From CAVTQZ01 sp963737015 (lineage in GTDB: Bacteria; Actinomycetota; Acidimicrobiia; Acidimicrobiales; UBA8190): DNA of 13,308 bases. The DNA lies in contig CAVTQZ010000005.1 in assembly GCA_963737015.1 (NCBI GenBank), positions 1 to 13,308 of the forward strand, read 5' to 3'. Positions 6,111 through 13,308 of this stretch are shown here, one piece after another. The first letter of the stretch is position 1, and every line of letters starts with the position of its first letter. The notes under the pieces are model-generated. The model ran no database searches. It worked only from the letters and a program-made list of their open reading frames with translations, and was not told the DNA's origin. Made by a program: the position numbers and the translations under genes.

Positions 6111-7102
6111 GTTCGCCTGTCCGGTTCCTCGGACCGACGCGCTACGAGGGCTCTGTCGAGCCCGGAAAGGTCGCGACGGACTTCTGCGTCCACGAACCCG
6201 GCGGCACGTGCCCTCCGGCGTATCCGGTCGGCCTGCCGGGGCGCGAGCTCCAGTACGAGGCTCCCGCCCGGTGCGATCCAACGCGGCGATTCGTCGACGA
6301 TGCGCTCCAACGCCTCGAGACCGCGCTCGCCGGCCACGAGCGCGCCATGCGGCTCGTGATCGCGGATGACGTCCTCGACCTCGTCCCAGTCCGCCACGGA
6401 AAGGTACGGAGGATTGGAGACGACCAGATCGATCCCGCCCGCGAGCTCGGCCGGCAACGCGTCGAACCAATCCCCTTGGAGCAGGACGACCCTCGCCGCC
6501 GACGCGGGACGGCTTCTGGCGAGCCCGTCGAGGTTCTCCCGCGCGAGCTCGAGGGCATCCTCCGACGAGTCGGTCGCTAAAACCTGGAACCCGCGCACTA
6601 ACCCGGCCACGAACCCGGCCGCAGGCACGGAGAGCTCTGCCGCCAACGAGAGTGCGATGACGCCCGACCCGGTGCCGAGCTCCACGGCGACCAGGGGTCG
6701 TCGCTCCCCCGCGCTGCGCCCACCCGAGCTTGAGATCCGCGCCAGCTCCCCGAGCGCGAACTCCACGACACATTCGGTCTCGGGACGGGGGATGAGCGCA
6801 CGTTCGTCGACCCTCACCTCGAGCTGCCTGAACTCCCAGCTGCCGAGGGCGTACTGCAAGGGCTCGCCGGAAAGGATCCGGCCGGCGATCCGCAACGAGG
6901 CTTGCTCGACGGCGGAGTCGACGGCTTCACCGACCCGCGCGCTCACTTCGGAGACTCGCCTGCCGGTCGCTGCTGCGAGGACCCATCGAGCTCTGGTCGA
7001 AGAGCCGAGCTCCCTCGCCAGATCACGCATGAGGGCGCCGTAAGTCCGGCGCTCGCCCGCGTCCTCTTGCCGGGCGTAGCCCGACCGCGCCAGTCCCGCC
7101 AT
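6107..7102 (-). CDS. prmC: Peptide chain release factor N5-glutamine methyltransferase
   Basis: PrmC (HemK), 331 aa here, methylates the glutamine of the GGQ motif in release factors, including the product of the gene just upstream. An N-terminal helical substrate domain (about 1-95) carries PLQYALGSWEF (81-91), and IPRPETE (104-110) leads into the methyltransferase fold. Motif I is VELGTGSGVIALS (140-152), the strand-2 acidic residue is D178, and the catalytic SNPPY is at 229-233. ATG 7102 shares one base with the prfA stop (TGATG), so the long upstream extension of this frame to 7678 is rejected. It is slightly longer than many PrmC proteins, with Ala/Gly-rich stretches around 122-135 and 158-170. 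prfA-prmC adjacency is widespread in bacteria. Confidence 0.94.
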   Translation of the reverse strand: MAGLARSGYARQEDAGERRTYGALMRDLARELGSSTRARWVLAAATGRRVSEVSARVGEAVDSAVEQASLRIAGRILSGEPLQYALGSWEFRQLEVRVDERALIPRPETECVVEFALGELARISSSGGRSAGERRPLVAVELGTGSGVIALSLAAELSVPAAGFVAGLVRGFQVLATDSSEDALELARENLDGLARSRPASAARVVLLQGDWFDALPAELAGGIDLVVSNPPYLSVADWDEVEDVIRDHEPHGALVAGERGLEALERIVDESPRWIAPGGSLVLELAPRQADRIRRRARAAGFVDAEVRRDLSGLDRALVARRSEEPDRRT

Positions 7103-8202
7103 CAACCGCCCGGTACCGAGACCGCCCCTTCCTCCAGCTGGCGCTCCCGCTCGTCCTCCAACAGCGCGTCCACGAGCTCGTCGAGGTCGCCGTCGAGGAT
7201 GCGGTCGAGCTTGTGAAGAGTGAGCTTGATGCGGTGGTCCGTTACCCGGTTCTCCTTGAAGTTGTACGTCCGGATCTTCTCCGAGCGACCACCTCCGCCT
7301 ATCTGGCTGCGGCGCTGCTCGGACTGCTCCGCCATCTGCCTTTCCTGCTCCATGCGCAGAAGACGCGAGCGCAACACGACCATCGCCCGGGCCCGGTTCT
7401 GGATCTGGCTCTTCTCGTCCTGCATGGAGACGACCATGCCCGTCGGGATGTGGGTGATCCGGACGGCGGAGTCGGTGGTGTTCACCGACTGGCCACCCGG
7501 CCCTGTCGAGCGGAACACGTCGACGCGAAGGTCGGCCGGATCGATCTGGATGTCGACCTCGTCGGCCTCCGGAAGGACCGTGACCGTCGCGGCCGATGTG
7601 TGCACCCTGCCCTGCGACTCGGTTACCGGGACGCGCTGGACACGGTGTGTGCCGCCCTCGTGCTTCATCCGTTGCCACGCGTCGGCGCCCTTCACCGTGA
7701 AGGTGACCTCGTTGAGGCCGTCGCGTTCGGAAGCACTTGAGGACAGCACCTCGAGACGCCAGGCGTGGCGCTCCGCGAACCTGCGGTACATCTCGAACAG
7801 GTCGCGGGCGAACAGGTTCGCCTCTTCCCCACCCTCGGCTCCGCGGATCTCCACGATCACGTTTCGGCCGTCGTTGGGATCACGTGGGATGAGCAGGAGG
7901 TGAAGCTCCCCCTCCAGCCGCTGTACCTCGGCTTGCGCGCCCTCGAGCTCGCCGCGTACGAGCTCGCGCTCGGACCCCGATGCCTCCACCAGCATCTCCT
8001 GAGCGGTAGCGAGGTCGGCTTCGGCTCGGCTCAGCTTGCGAGCGGTGTTTATGAGAGCGTCTAGGTCCTTCTCGCGCTTCGACGTCTCGGCCAGCCGCGT
8101 GCGGTCGGAGACGACCGCCGGATCCGACAGGGCCTCGAGCAGCGAGTCGTGCTCACGCTCCCAGGCATTCAGTCGTTCCGCGTCCACGGCCGCGCCCGGC
8201 AC
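7102..8202 (-). CDS. prfA: Peptide chain release factor 1
   Basis: RF1 (366 aa) recognises UAA and UAG in the ribosomal A site and triggers peptide release. The N-terminal helical domain spans about 1-105. The stop-codon reading motif PxT is P192-V193-T194 in VQRVPVTESQGR, which separates RF1 from RF2 (SPF). The catalytic GGQ is at 236-238 in STGPGGQSVNTTDSAVR, and its glutamine is the expected PrmC target. GTG 8202 lies 12 nt after the rpmE stop; no clear ribosome-binding site is visible there. A second GTG at 8187 is also possible, so the first five residues are uncertain. The stop overlaps the prmC start. Confidence 0.95.
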   Translation of the reverse strand: MPGAAVDAERLNAWEREHDSLLEALSDPAVVSDRTRLAETSKREKDLDALINTARKLSRAEADLATAQEMLVEASGSERELVRGELEGAQAEVQRLEGELHLLLIPRDPNDGRNVIVEIRGAEGGEEANLFARDLFEMYRRFAERHAWRLEVLSSSASERDGLNEVTFTVKGADAWQRMKHEGGTHRVQRVPVTESQGRVHTSAATVTVLPEADEVDIQIDPADLRVDVFRSTGPGGQSVNTTDSAVRITHIPTGMVVSMQDEKSQIQNRARAMVVLRSRLLRMEQERQMAEQSEQRRSQIGGGGRSEKIRTYNFKENRVTDHRIKLTLHKLDRILDGDLDELVDALLEDERERQLEEGAVSVPGG

Positions 8203-8214
8203 GGGCCTGGAGGG

Positions 8215-8469
8215 TCAGCGGCGCGCAGACGTCGGAGCCTGTGCGGATGTGCTCTTGCGGCTGCGGCCGCTGCGCTGGCCGTAACGGCGCTGGAACCTCT
8301 CGACCCGTCCACCGGAGTCGACGAGCTTCTGCTTGCCGGTGAAGAAGGGATGACATTCGTTGCACAGCTCCACATGGAGCTCTGACTTCGTCGAGCGTGT
8401 GGTGAAGGTGTTGCCGCACGAGCACCGTACGGTGGCCTCGACGTACGAGGGGTGGATATCGGACTTCAT
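8215..8469 (-). CDS. rpmE: 50S ribosomal protein L31, zinc-binding form
   Basis: L31 (84 aa) bridges the large and small subunits at the central protuberance. The MKSDIHPSY start is typical. The zinc ligands C16, C18, C36 and C39 are all present, so this is the C+ form rather than the zinc-free form induced when zinc is scarce. FFTGKQKLVDSGGRVERFQRRYG (in part 42-64) is the conserved centre. The tail beyond residue 65 is basic and Ser/Ala-rich, longer than the E. coli form. ATG 8469 has GGAGG 4 nt upstream, and the gene starts 28 nt after the rho stop. The rho-rpmE-prfA order is usual in Actinobacteria. Confidence 0.96.
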   Translation of the reverse strand: MKSDIHPSYVEATVRCSCGNTFTTRSTKSELHVELCNECHPFFTGKQKLVDSGGRVERFQRRYGQRSGRSRKSTSAQAPTSARR

Positions 8470-8497
8470 CGTTCCTCCATCTTAAGGACTGTAAGGC

Positions 8498-10189
8498 TCA
8501 GACCGGGCCCTTGGCGATCTCGGCGAGGAACTCGTCGTTGCTCTTCGTGTTGCGGATCTTGTCGATCAGCAGCTCGAGCCCGGCGGCGGCGCTTCCGTCC
8601 GCAGCCAGAGCATTCAGTACCCGCCGCAGCTTCCACACCTGCTGCAACTGGCCTCTTTCGAACAGAAGCTCCTCGTGGCGCGTGGAACTCGCGTTCACGT
8701 CGATTGCGGGATACAGGCGGCGTTCGGCGAGCCGCCGGTCGAGGCGCAGCTCCATGTTGCCCGTTCCCTTGAACTCCTCGAATATCACCTCGTCCATCTT
8801 CGAGCCCGTCTCCACGAGCGCGGTGGCGAGGATGGTGAGCGAGCCGCCTTCCTCGATGTTGCGGGCGGCGCCGAAGAACTTCCTCGGCGGGTAGAGCGCC
8901 CCCGAATCGACACCACCGGACATGATCCGTCCCGTCGCCGGCTGCGCGAGGTTGTACGCGCGTGACAGACGGGTGATGCCGTCGAGGACGATCACGACGT
9001 CCCGGCCGAGCTCGACGAGACGCTTCGCCCTTTCGATGGTGAGCTCCGATATGGCGGTGTGCTCGTCGGAGGGGCGGTCGAAGGTGGAGGCGACAACCTC
9101 GCCCTTCACGCTCCGGCGCATGTCGGTAACTTCCTCGGGTCGCTCCTCGACGAGGAGGACGATGAGGTGAACCTCAGGGTTGTTCGTCTCGATCGCGTGG
9201 GCGATCTGCTTGAGGATCGTGGTCTTGCCGGCCTTCGGCGGCGAGACGATCATCCCGCGCTGTCCCTTTCCGATCGGCGACAAGAGGTCGATGATCCTGG
9301 TCGTCACCTCGGATGCACCCTGTGACTCGAGGCGCAGCTTCTCGTCGGGGAACAGAGGGGTGAGGTCCTCGAAGCGCGGACGGGTCCTCGCCTCTTCGGG
9401 GCTGACGCCGCACACGGAGTCGATGCGGATAAGCGCCGGGAACTTCTCGTTCGACGCAGCGGGACGGCTCGCGCCTTCGACGTAGTCGCCCTTTCGCAGA
9501 GCGAAGCGGCGCGCCTGGCTTATCGAGACGTAGATGTCGCGCGAGCTCGGTAGGTAGCCCTCCGCTCGCAGGAAGCCGTATCCCTCTTCGCGCAGGTCGA
9601 GAAGGCCGCGCACGGGAACGAGCTCGCCCGAGTACTGCGATTCCGAGCCACCGCCTTGGAGTTCGCGATCACTCGGAGGCCCACCGGACTGACGGCCGCG
9701 GCGTCGGCGTCCACGACGGTTACCCGGCTCGTTGGCGGACTGCGCACCATGCTGGCGTACGGTCTGCGTCGCACCGCCCCCACGCGGCGCGCTTGCACCT
9801 GCTTGATCGACCTGACCGTTGCTGGTCGGGGCGACCTCGGCGCGTACCTCGGTAGCTACACCTGAAGAATTCGTCGAATCTTCGTCGTCGGCTGTCGCGC
9901 CGTTCGAGCCTGTCGATCCGTTGCCGACCTCCTCGTCGGAGGTTCGTTCTGCGGCCGAAGCACCGCGGGCCCCTTGTGCGGGTCGACGGCGGGGACCTTG
10001 CGTCCCGGCCCCGTTGCTCGAGCTGGCGGCGGCGACGTCGACCCCGGCTGCGCGCAGGATCTCGTCGATCATGTCGGCCTTCTTCGTGCGGGAGTTCATC
10101 TCCAGGGACATCGCCTCGGCGATGGCGCGGAGCTCGTCACGCTCCTTGCGTTCGAGTACGGACCGCTCGAGCTGTTGCTCTGCAGCCAT
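8498..10189 (-). CDS. rho: Transcription termination factor Rho
   Basis: Rho is the hexameric RNA-dependent ATPase that ends transcription at C-rich rut sites. This copy has 563 aa. The N-terminal helical domain (about 1-50) is followed by a low-complexity insertion (about 52-185) rich in Gly, Ser, acidic residues and an Arg patch (158-166), as in other actinobacterial Rho proteins. The RNA-binding OB fold covers about 190-260 (GLLDLREEGYGFLR, RDIYVS). The ATPase has Walker A PPKAGKTT (317-324), EERPEEVTDM (348-357), Walker B VIVLDGITR (399-407) and GSKMDEVIFEEFKGTGNMEL (462-481). E348 and G404 replace the usual Asp and Ser of E. coli positions 210 and 266. ATG 10189 has GAGG 7 nt upstream. 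A 347-bp leader precedes it. Confidence 0.96.
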   Translation of the reverse strand: MAAEQQLERSVLERKERDELRAIAEAMSLEMNSRTKKADMIDEILRAAGVDVAAASSSNGAGTQGPRRRPAQGARGASAAERTSDEEVGNGSTGSNGATADDEDSTNSSGVATEVRAEVAPTSNGQVDQAGASAPRGGGATQTVRQHGAQSANEPGNRRGRRRRGRQSGGPPSDRELQGGGSESQYSGELVPVRGLLDLREEGYGFLRAEGYLPSSRDIYVSISQARRFALRKGDYVEGASRPAASNEKFPALIRIDSVCGVSPEEARTRPRFEDLTPLFPDEKLRLESQGASEVTTRIIDLLSPIGKGQRGMIVSPPKAGKTTILKQIAHAIETNNPEVHLIVLLVEERPEEVTDMRRSVKGEVVASTFDRPSDEHTAISELTIERAKRLVELGRDVVIVLDGITRLSRAYNLAQPATGRIMSGGVDSGALYPPRKFFGAARNIEEGGSLTILATALVETGSKMDEVIFEEFKGTGNMELRLDRRLAERRLYPAIDVNASSTRHEELLFERGQLQQVWKLRRVLNALAADGSAAAGLELLIDKIRNTKSNDEFLAEIAKGPV

Positions 10190-10536
10190 TCAACACCTCG
10201 CTAGGTTGCATCCTCTCGGCGGGTAAGGCGACTTTGGGTGCCCAGACGCCCGAGGACACTAGATGAGAGTAAGACGCCGGACGTGTACCGTCACTGCGCC
10301 TCCGCCATTCCCCCGTACCGCCGTACAGAATTTATCGGAGTGAAAGCACCTGAACGAGCCTGTCACCCGCGACGCTCTTACTGTCGGAAAGGGGGCGGCG
10401 GCAGGACCAGTGTACCGGACCACGCCGACCAACTGCAACAACACCCGGGGGCCCGCTTCCATTCCCGCCAAATGTTGAGATTCGTTTTCTTTGCGGTAAC
10501 TCAGGTTTCGAAAGCCATCGGCCGATAAGACGGGCC
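10190..10536 (-). promoter_or_regulatory. Intergenic region with candidate rho leader
   Basis: This 347-bp gap separates the thrC stop from the rho start and holds no recognisable gene. On the minus strand it contains the promoter candidate at 10409-10438. Downstream, the stretch around 10230-10290 is pyrimidine-rich with frequent YC steps, of the kind Rho binds. A five-codon frame (ATG at 10308 to TGA at 10291) lies in the leader. Short palindromes occur at 10506-10513 (TTTCGAAA) and 10517-10526 (ATCGGCCGAT) just after thrC, but no T-run makes either a clear terminator. In E. coli rho is autoregulated by attenuation in its leader; the same here is inferred. Confidence 0.45.
10409..10438 (-). 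promoter_or_regulatory. rho: Candidate promoter for rho
   Basis: On the minus strand TTGCAG (10433-10438) and TACACT (10409-10414) are separated by 18 nt. TACACT agrees with TATAAT at four of six positions, whereas TTGCAG matches TTGACA at only three. Initiation would fall near 10400, leaving a leader of about 210 nt before the rho ATG. It is the best sigma-70-like pair I found in this gap, but it was picked by eye. Confidence 0.35.
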
Positions 10537-11578
10537 CTAGAGACCGAGGGCGTCGATGACCGCTTGGTAGTCCGATTCGATGGTCGTCGGCACCGGGATC
10601 TGACCGATGGCGAAGTCGGGGTCCTTCAGGCCGTGGCCCGTGAGCACGCAGACCACACTGGAGGACACCGGCAGCTCCGCCTTCATCAACCCCGCGACCG
10701 AGGCTGCCGAAGCGGCCTCGCAGAAGACCGACTCCTCCGAGGCCAGGAACCTGTAAGCGGCCTTTATCTCCTCGTCGGTGACAGCTCCGATCGCGCCGCC
10801 TGATTCGCTCGCGGCGGCTGTGGCCCCGTACCACGAAGCCGGGTTACCGATCCGGATGGCGGTGGCGACCGTCTCGGGATGCTCGATCCTGTGCCCCTCC
10901 ACTATCGGCGCGGCGCCCGCCGCCTGGAACCCGAGCATCTTCGGCAGCTTCGTCGACCTTCCCGCGTTTCGGTACTCGCAGTAACCGCGCCAGTAGGCCG
11001 TTATGTTCCCCGCATTGCCCACGGGGATGCAGTGGAAGTCGGGCGCGTCGCCGATGACGTCGACGATCTCGAAGGCACCGGTCTTCTGACCGTCGATGCG
11101 ATAGGGATTTATCGAGTTGACCACCGTGACGGGCGCGCTCTCGCCGAGTCGGCGCACGATCGCGAGCGCGTCGTCGAAGTTCCCGAGCACCTGCAGGACC
11201 TTCGCCCCGTGGATGAGGGCCTGCGCCAGCTTCCCGAGCGCGATGTGTCCCTCCGGTATGAGCACCGCGCACGTGAGACCTGCGCCGCGATGCGTACGCC
11301 GCAGCCGATGCAGAGGTGTTGCCGGTCGAAGCGCAGACCACCGCCTTCGCGTTTTCCTCGAGCGCTTTCGAGATCGCGAGCGTCATCCCGCGGTCCTTGA
11401 ACGAACCGGTCGGGTTCATGCCTTCGAACTTCAGCCATACCTTCGCGCCCACACGCGCGGAAAGACGGGGGGCCTCGAGCAGAGGCGTGCCACCTTCGAG
11501 GAGCGTCACGACGGGAGTCGCCGCTCCGATCGGGAGGAATTCCCGGTAGGCCTCGAGGACACCGGGCCAGCGCGCCAC
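10537..11578 (-). CDS. thrC: Threonine synthase, interrupted by a one-base frameshift
   Basis: ThrC is the PLP enzyme that converts O-phosphohomoserine to threonine. From GTG 11578, six nt after the hom stop, frame 1 encodes about 98 residues with EGGTPLLEAPRL (28-39), the PLP lysine K61 in GSFKDRGM, and ASTGNTSASAAAYAS. It then goes out of frame. Codons ending at 11283 and running to the TAG at 10537 give AGLTCAV, IPEGHIALGKLAQAL and VVNSINPYRIDGQKT through to a normal C-terminus. Base 11284 or a neighbour in the GCGCCG run is one too many. Joined, the product is about 346 aa, the usual length for the short actinobacterial form. Both halves are well conserved, so a sequencing error is more likely than decay, though a real mutation cannot be excluded. 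Confidence 0.88.
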
Positions 11579-11584
11579 GTTCCC

Positions 11585-12970
11585 TCAGGCCTCCTCGTCG
11601 CCCACGATGCGCAAGACGCCTCCGATGTGGTCGACGACCTCGAGCTCTCGCAGTCCCCCGAGGGTTCTCATGACGTCGCCCTGGCGCGCGACGTGAGTCA
11701 CGAAGACGAGGCGAGCCTCGTCGCCCATCCCCAGCTGCTCCATCGAGCGGATCGAGACTCCGTGCTCTCCGAACACAGAGGCGACCGCCGCGAGGACACC
11801 GGGCCGGTCGGCGACGTCGATGTTGAGATACCAGGCGCTTCGCAGGCCGTCGGCCGGATGAATACGCGCCTTCGGAGCCGGGAAGTGCCGGGCCGAGAAG
11901 CCGGCGCGCAGGTGATCCGCGGCGTCGATCAGGTCGCCGAGGACAGCTGAAGCGGTCGGCTTTCCACCCGCACCGCGGCCGTAGAGCATCAACTCGCCCG
12001 AGGCGGCGCCCTCTATGAACACCGCGTTGAACGCCCCGCGCACAGAGGCGAGGGGATGGGTGACCGGGAGCATCGCCGGATGGACGCGCACCGATACTTC
12101 GGGTCCGCCCTTCGAGAGATTTGGCGGGGCCTCGCCGGTCTGCTCGGAGCCGGTGAAGGTGCCACCGTCGTTTGCGCCGGCGTCGATGTGCTCGGCTATC
12201 GCCAGCAGCTTCACGACGTAGCCGAGGCGGCCGGCGAAGTCGATGTCGACGGGATCGACTGACGAGATGCCCTCGCGCGTCACCTCGGAGCCGTTCACCT
12301 CACAGCGGAAGGCGAGGCTGGCGAGGATCGCCGCCTTTGCTGCGGCGTCGTGGCCGTCAACGTCGGCCGTCGGGTCCCGCTCCGCGAAACCGAGCCTCTG
12401 CGCCTCGGCGAGAGCCTGCGTATAAGAAAGGCCTTGCTCGGTCATCGTCGAGAGGATGAAGTTCGTGGTCCCGTTGACGATCCCCATGACTCGCCGGACG
12501 CTCTCTCCGGCGAGCGACTCCCGCAGAGGTCGGATTATCGGGATGGCACCGGCGACCGCGGCCTCGTAGAAGAGGTCTACACCGGCATCGGCCGCAGCGC
12601 GTGCGAGGGCTGTCCCCTGTTCGGCGATCAGCTCCTTGTTCGCCGTGACCACCGGCTTGCCGGCCTCGATGGCCGCCTCCACGAGGGTCGCCGCCGCGTC
12701 CACACCGCCGATCAGCTCGACCACGACGTCGACCGAGGTCGAGGTGCAAAGGCCCTTGGCGTCCCCCGTCACGAGGGACTCGGGGATCCCGGACCTGCTT
12801 CGGGACGGGTCCGAAACGGCGACACCCGCGAGCTCCAACCTCACCCCGGCGCGCGCCTCGATGGCATCTGCGTCCTCGAGCAGGAGCGAGATGAGGGCCC
12901 TGCCGACGTTTCCTGCCCCCAGGACGCCGACCCGCACCGGCGCGGGCACCTGCGGCGAGCGGGGATTCAT
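11585..12970 (-). CDS. hom: Homoserine dehydrogenase
   Basis: This cytosolic enzyme (461 aa) reduces aspartate semialdehyde to homoserine with NAD(P)H, the branch point toward threonine and methionine. The nucleotide-binding GAGNVG is at 18-23, VVTANKELIAEQG at 107-119, EAAVAGAIPII at 136-146, GIVNGTTNFIL at 163-173, and the catalytic region DPTADVDGHDAAAK at 199-212. A C-terminal ACT domain (about 381-456) suggests allosteric control, typically feedback by threonine. There is no aspartokinase domain. A Gly/Glu-rich loop at about 263-291 looks longer than in relatives I can recall. ATG 12970 follows the lysA stop by 16 nt; the ribosome-binding site is weak and lies in a small hairpin. thrC follows after 6 nt. 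Confidence 0.95.
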   Translation of the reverse strand: MNPRSPQVPAPVRVGVLGAGNVGRALISLLLEDADAIEARAGVRLELAGVAVSDPSRSRSGIPESLVTGDAKGLCTSTSVDVVVELIGGVDAAATLVEAAIEAGKPVVTANKELIAEQGTALARAAADAGVDLFYEAAVAGAIPIIRPLRESLAGESVRRVMGIVNGTTNFILSTMTEQGLSYTQALAEAQRLGFAERDPTADVDGHDAAAKAAILASLAFRCEVNGSEVTREGISSVDPVDIDFAGRLGYVVKLLAIAEHIDAGANDGGTFTGSEQTGEAPPNLSKGGPEVSVRVHPAMLPVTHPLASVRGAFNAVFIEGAASGELMLYGRGAGGKPTASAVLGDLIDAADHLRAGFSARHFPAPKARIHPADGLRSAWYLNIDVADRPGVLAAVASVFGEHGVSIRSMEQLGMGDEARLVFVTHVARQGDVMRTLGGLRELEVVDHIGGVLRIVGDEEA

Positions 12971-12989
12971 TGACGGAAACCTACCGTCA
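12971..12989 (-). promoter_or_regulatory. Small stem-loop covering the lysA stop and hom ribosome-binding region
   Basis: TGACGG (12971-12976) and CCGTCA (12984-12989) are perfect 6-bp complements with a 7-nt loop. On the minus strand the first arm contains the lysA TGA and the second arm ends directly at the hom ATG. The loop holds TAGG, the only Shine-Dalgarno-like bases before hom. Ribosomes finishing lysA would melt it, so coupled translation is plausible; this role is inferred. Confidence 0.35.
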
Positions 12990-13308
12990 GGCGTCCAGAC
13001 GCAGGAGGTCCTCCTCGTCCTCCCGGCGCACGACCACGCGGTGGCGACCCTCCGAGACGAAGACCACGGCCGGCCGGGGCACCTTGTTGTAATTGGACGC
13101 CATCGAGTAGCCGTACGCGCCTGTCACCGGCGTGGCGAGGACATCGCCCGTCGACAGGTCATCGGGCAGGCGGGCGTCGGCGACGACCACGTCCCCGGCC
13201 TCGCAGTGCTTGCCGACGATCCTCGCCGCCTTCGGACGCGGAGACTTGGTCGCCCGGGGAAGAAACGCCTCGTAGCCGCTTCCGTAGAGGACCGGGCGCG
13301 GGTTGTCG
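12987..13308 (-). CDS. lysA: Diaminopimelate decarboxylase, C-terminal part
   Basis: LysA is the PLP enzyme that decarboxylates meso-diaminopimelate to lysine. Only the last ~107 residues are present; the gene continues beyond the right edge. DNPRPVLYGSGYEA, VGKHCEAGDVV and TGAYGYSMASNYNKVPRPA are hallmarks of the C-terminal beta-domain. The Cys-Glu pair in HCEAGD contributes to the active site across the dimer, and the Tyr of GAYGY lies at the PLP site. It ends with TGA at 12987-12989, 16 nt before hom, as in the lysA-hom pair Rv1293-Rv1294. The visible part is intact. Confidence 0.95.
   Translation of the reverse strand, partial: DNPRPVLYGSGYEAFLPRATKSPRPKAARIVGKHCEAGDVVVADARLPDDLSTGDVLATPVTGAYGYSMASNYNKVPRPAVVFVSEGRHRVVVRREDEEDLLRLDA

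Noticed and set aside
6111..6773. N-terminal extension of the tsaC frame inside prmC
   Set aside because: Basic shadow sequence. The YrdC domain begins after GTG 6110, which overlaps the prmC stop.
7103..7678. N-terminal extension of the prmC frame inside prfA
   Set aside because: The extension is an Arg/Gly/Pro-rich shadow of prfA. The TGATG overlap at 7100-7104 gives a normal PrmC start.
10259..10834. Minus-strand frame of 191 codons spanning the thrC 3' end and the gap before rho
   Set aside because: Most of it overlaps thrC in a different frame and the gap part has no domain, so it is not a replacement for thrB.
1..13308. CRISPR arrays, tRNA genes, transposases, integrases, toxin-antitoxin or defence genes
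   Set aside because: I looked for spaced direct repeats, transposase-like motifs and clover-leaf arms by eye and found none that hold up; the content is housekeeping.

Overview
The window is a slice of an actinobacterial chromosome. The gene order lysA-hom-thrC / rho-rpmE-prfA-prmC-tsaC / glyA-wecA / atp matches, almost gene for gene, the Mycobacterium tuberculosis segment Rv1293-Rv1304. High GC, frequent GTG starts, a Rho with a long Arg-rich N-terminal insertion and a WecA-atp junction all fit. My guess is a deep-branching lineage such as Acidimicrobiia, but that is inference. Every convincing gene lies on the minus strand, so transcription runs from the right edge to the left edge.

Right part (10537-13308): the C-terminal part of lysA, complete hom, and a thrC that needs a one-base frame correction near 11284. 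These serve the aspartate-family amino acid pathway. Homoserine kinase (thrB), which follows thrC in the mycobacterial order, is absent; a 347-bp gap with a candidate rho promoter and leader stands there instead.

Middle (2019-10189): rho, rpmE, prfA, prmC, tsaC, an extra class I methyltransferase, glyA and wecA form a tightly packed run. Gene junctions overlap (TGATG, GTGA, GTGA) or are separated by short gaps. They cover transcription termination, ribosome and release-factor functions, tRNA t6A modification, one-carbon metabolism and the lipid-linked first step of cell-envelope polysaccharide synthesis.

Left part (1-2067): the head of the F-type ATP synthase locus. An AtpI-like membrane protein is followed by about 500 bp without a recognisable gene but with several inverted repeats. 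Then come an AtpZ-like protein, a second AtpI-like protein and the N-terminus of AtpB (subunit a). atpB needs a one-base frame correction near 181; as sequenced, the second AtpI frame reads straight into the body of AtpB. The coding part of this segment is clearly lower in GC than the genes to its right, with a fairly sharp change near 2090.

I see no CRISPR array, insertion sequence, phage, tRNA or rRNA, and no obviously new multi-gene system. The points most worth checking are the doubled AtpI genes, the atpB and thrC frame breaks, the composition step at the wecA/atp boundary, the structured gap before atpZ, and two unusual residues in the Rho active site.
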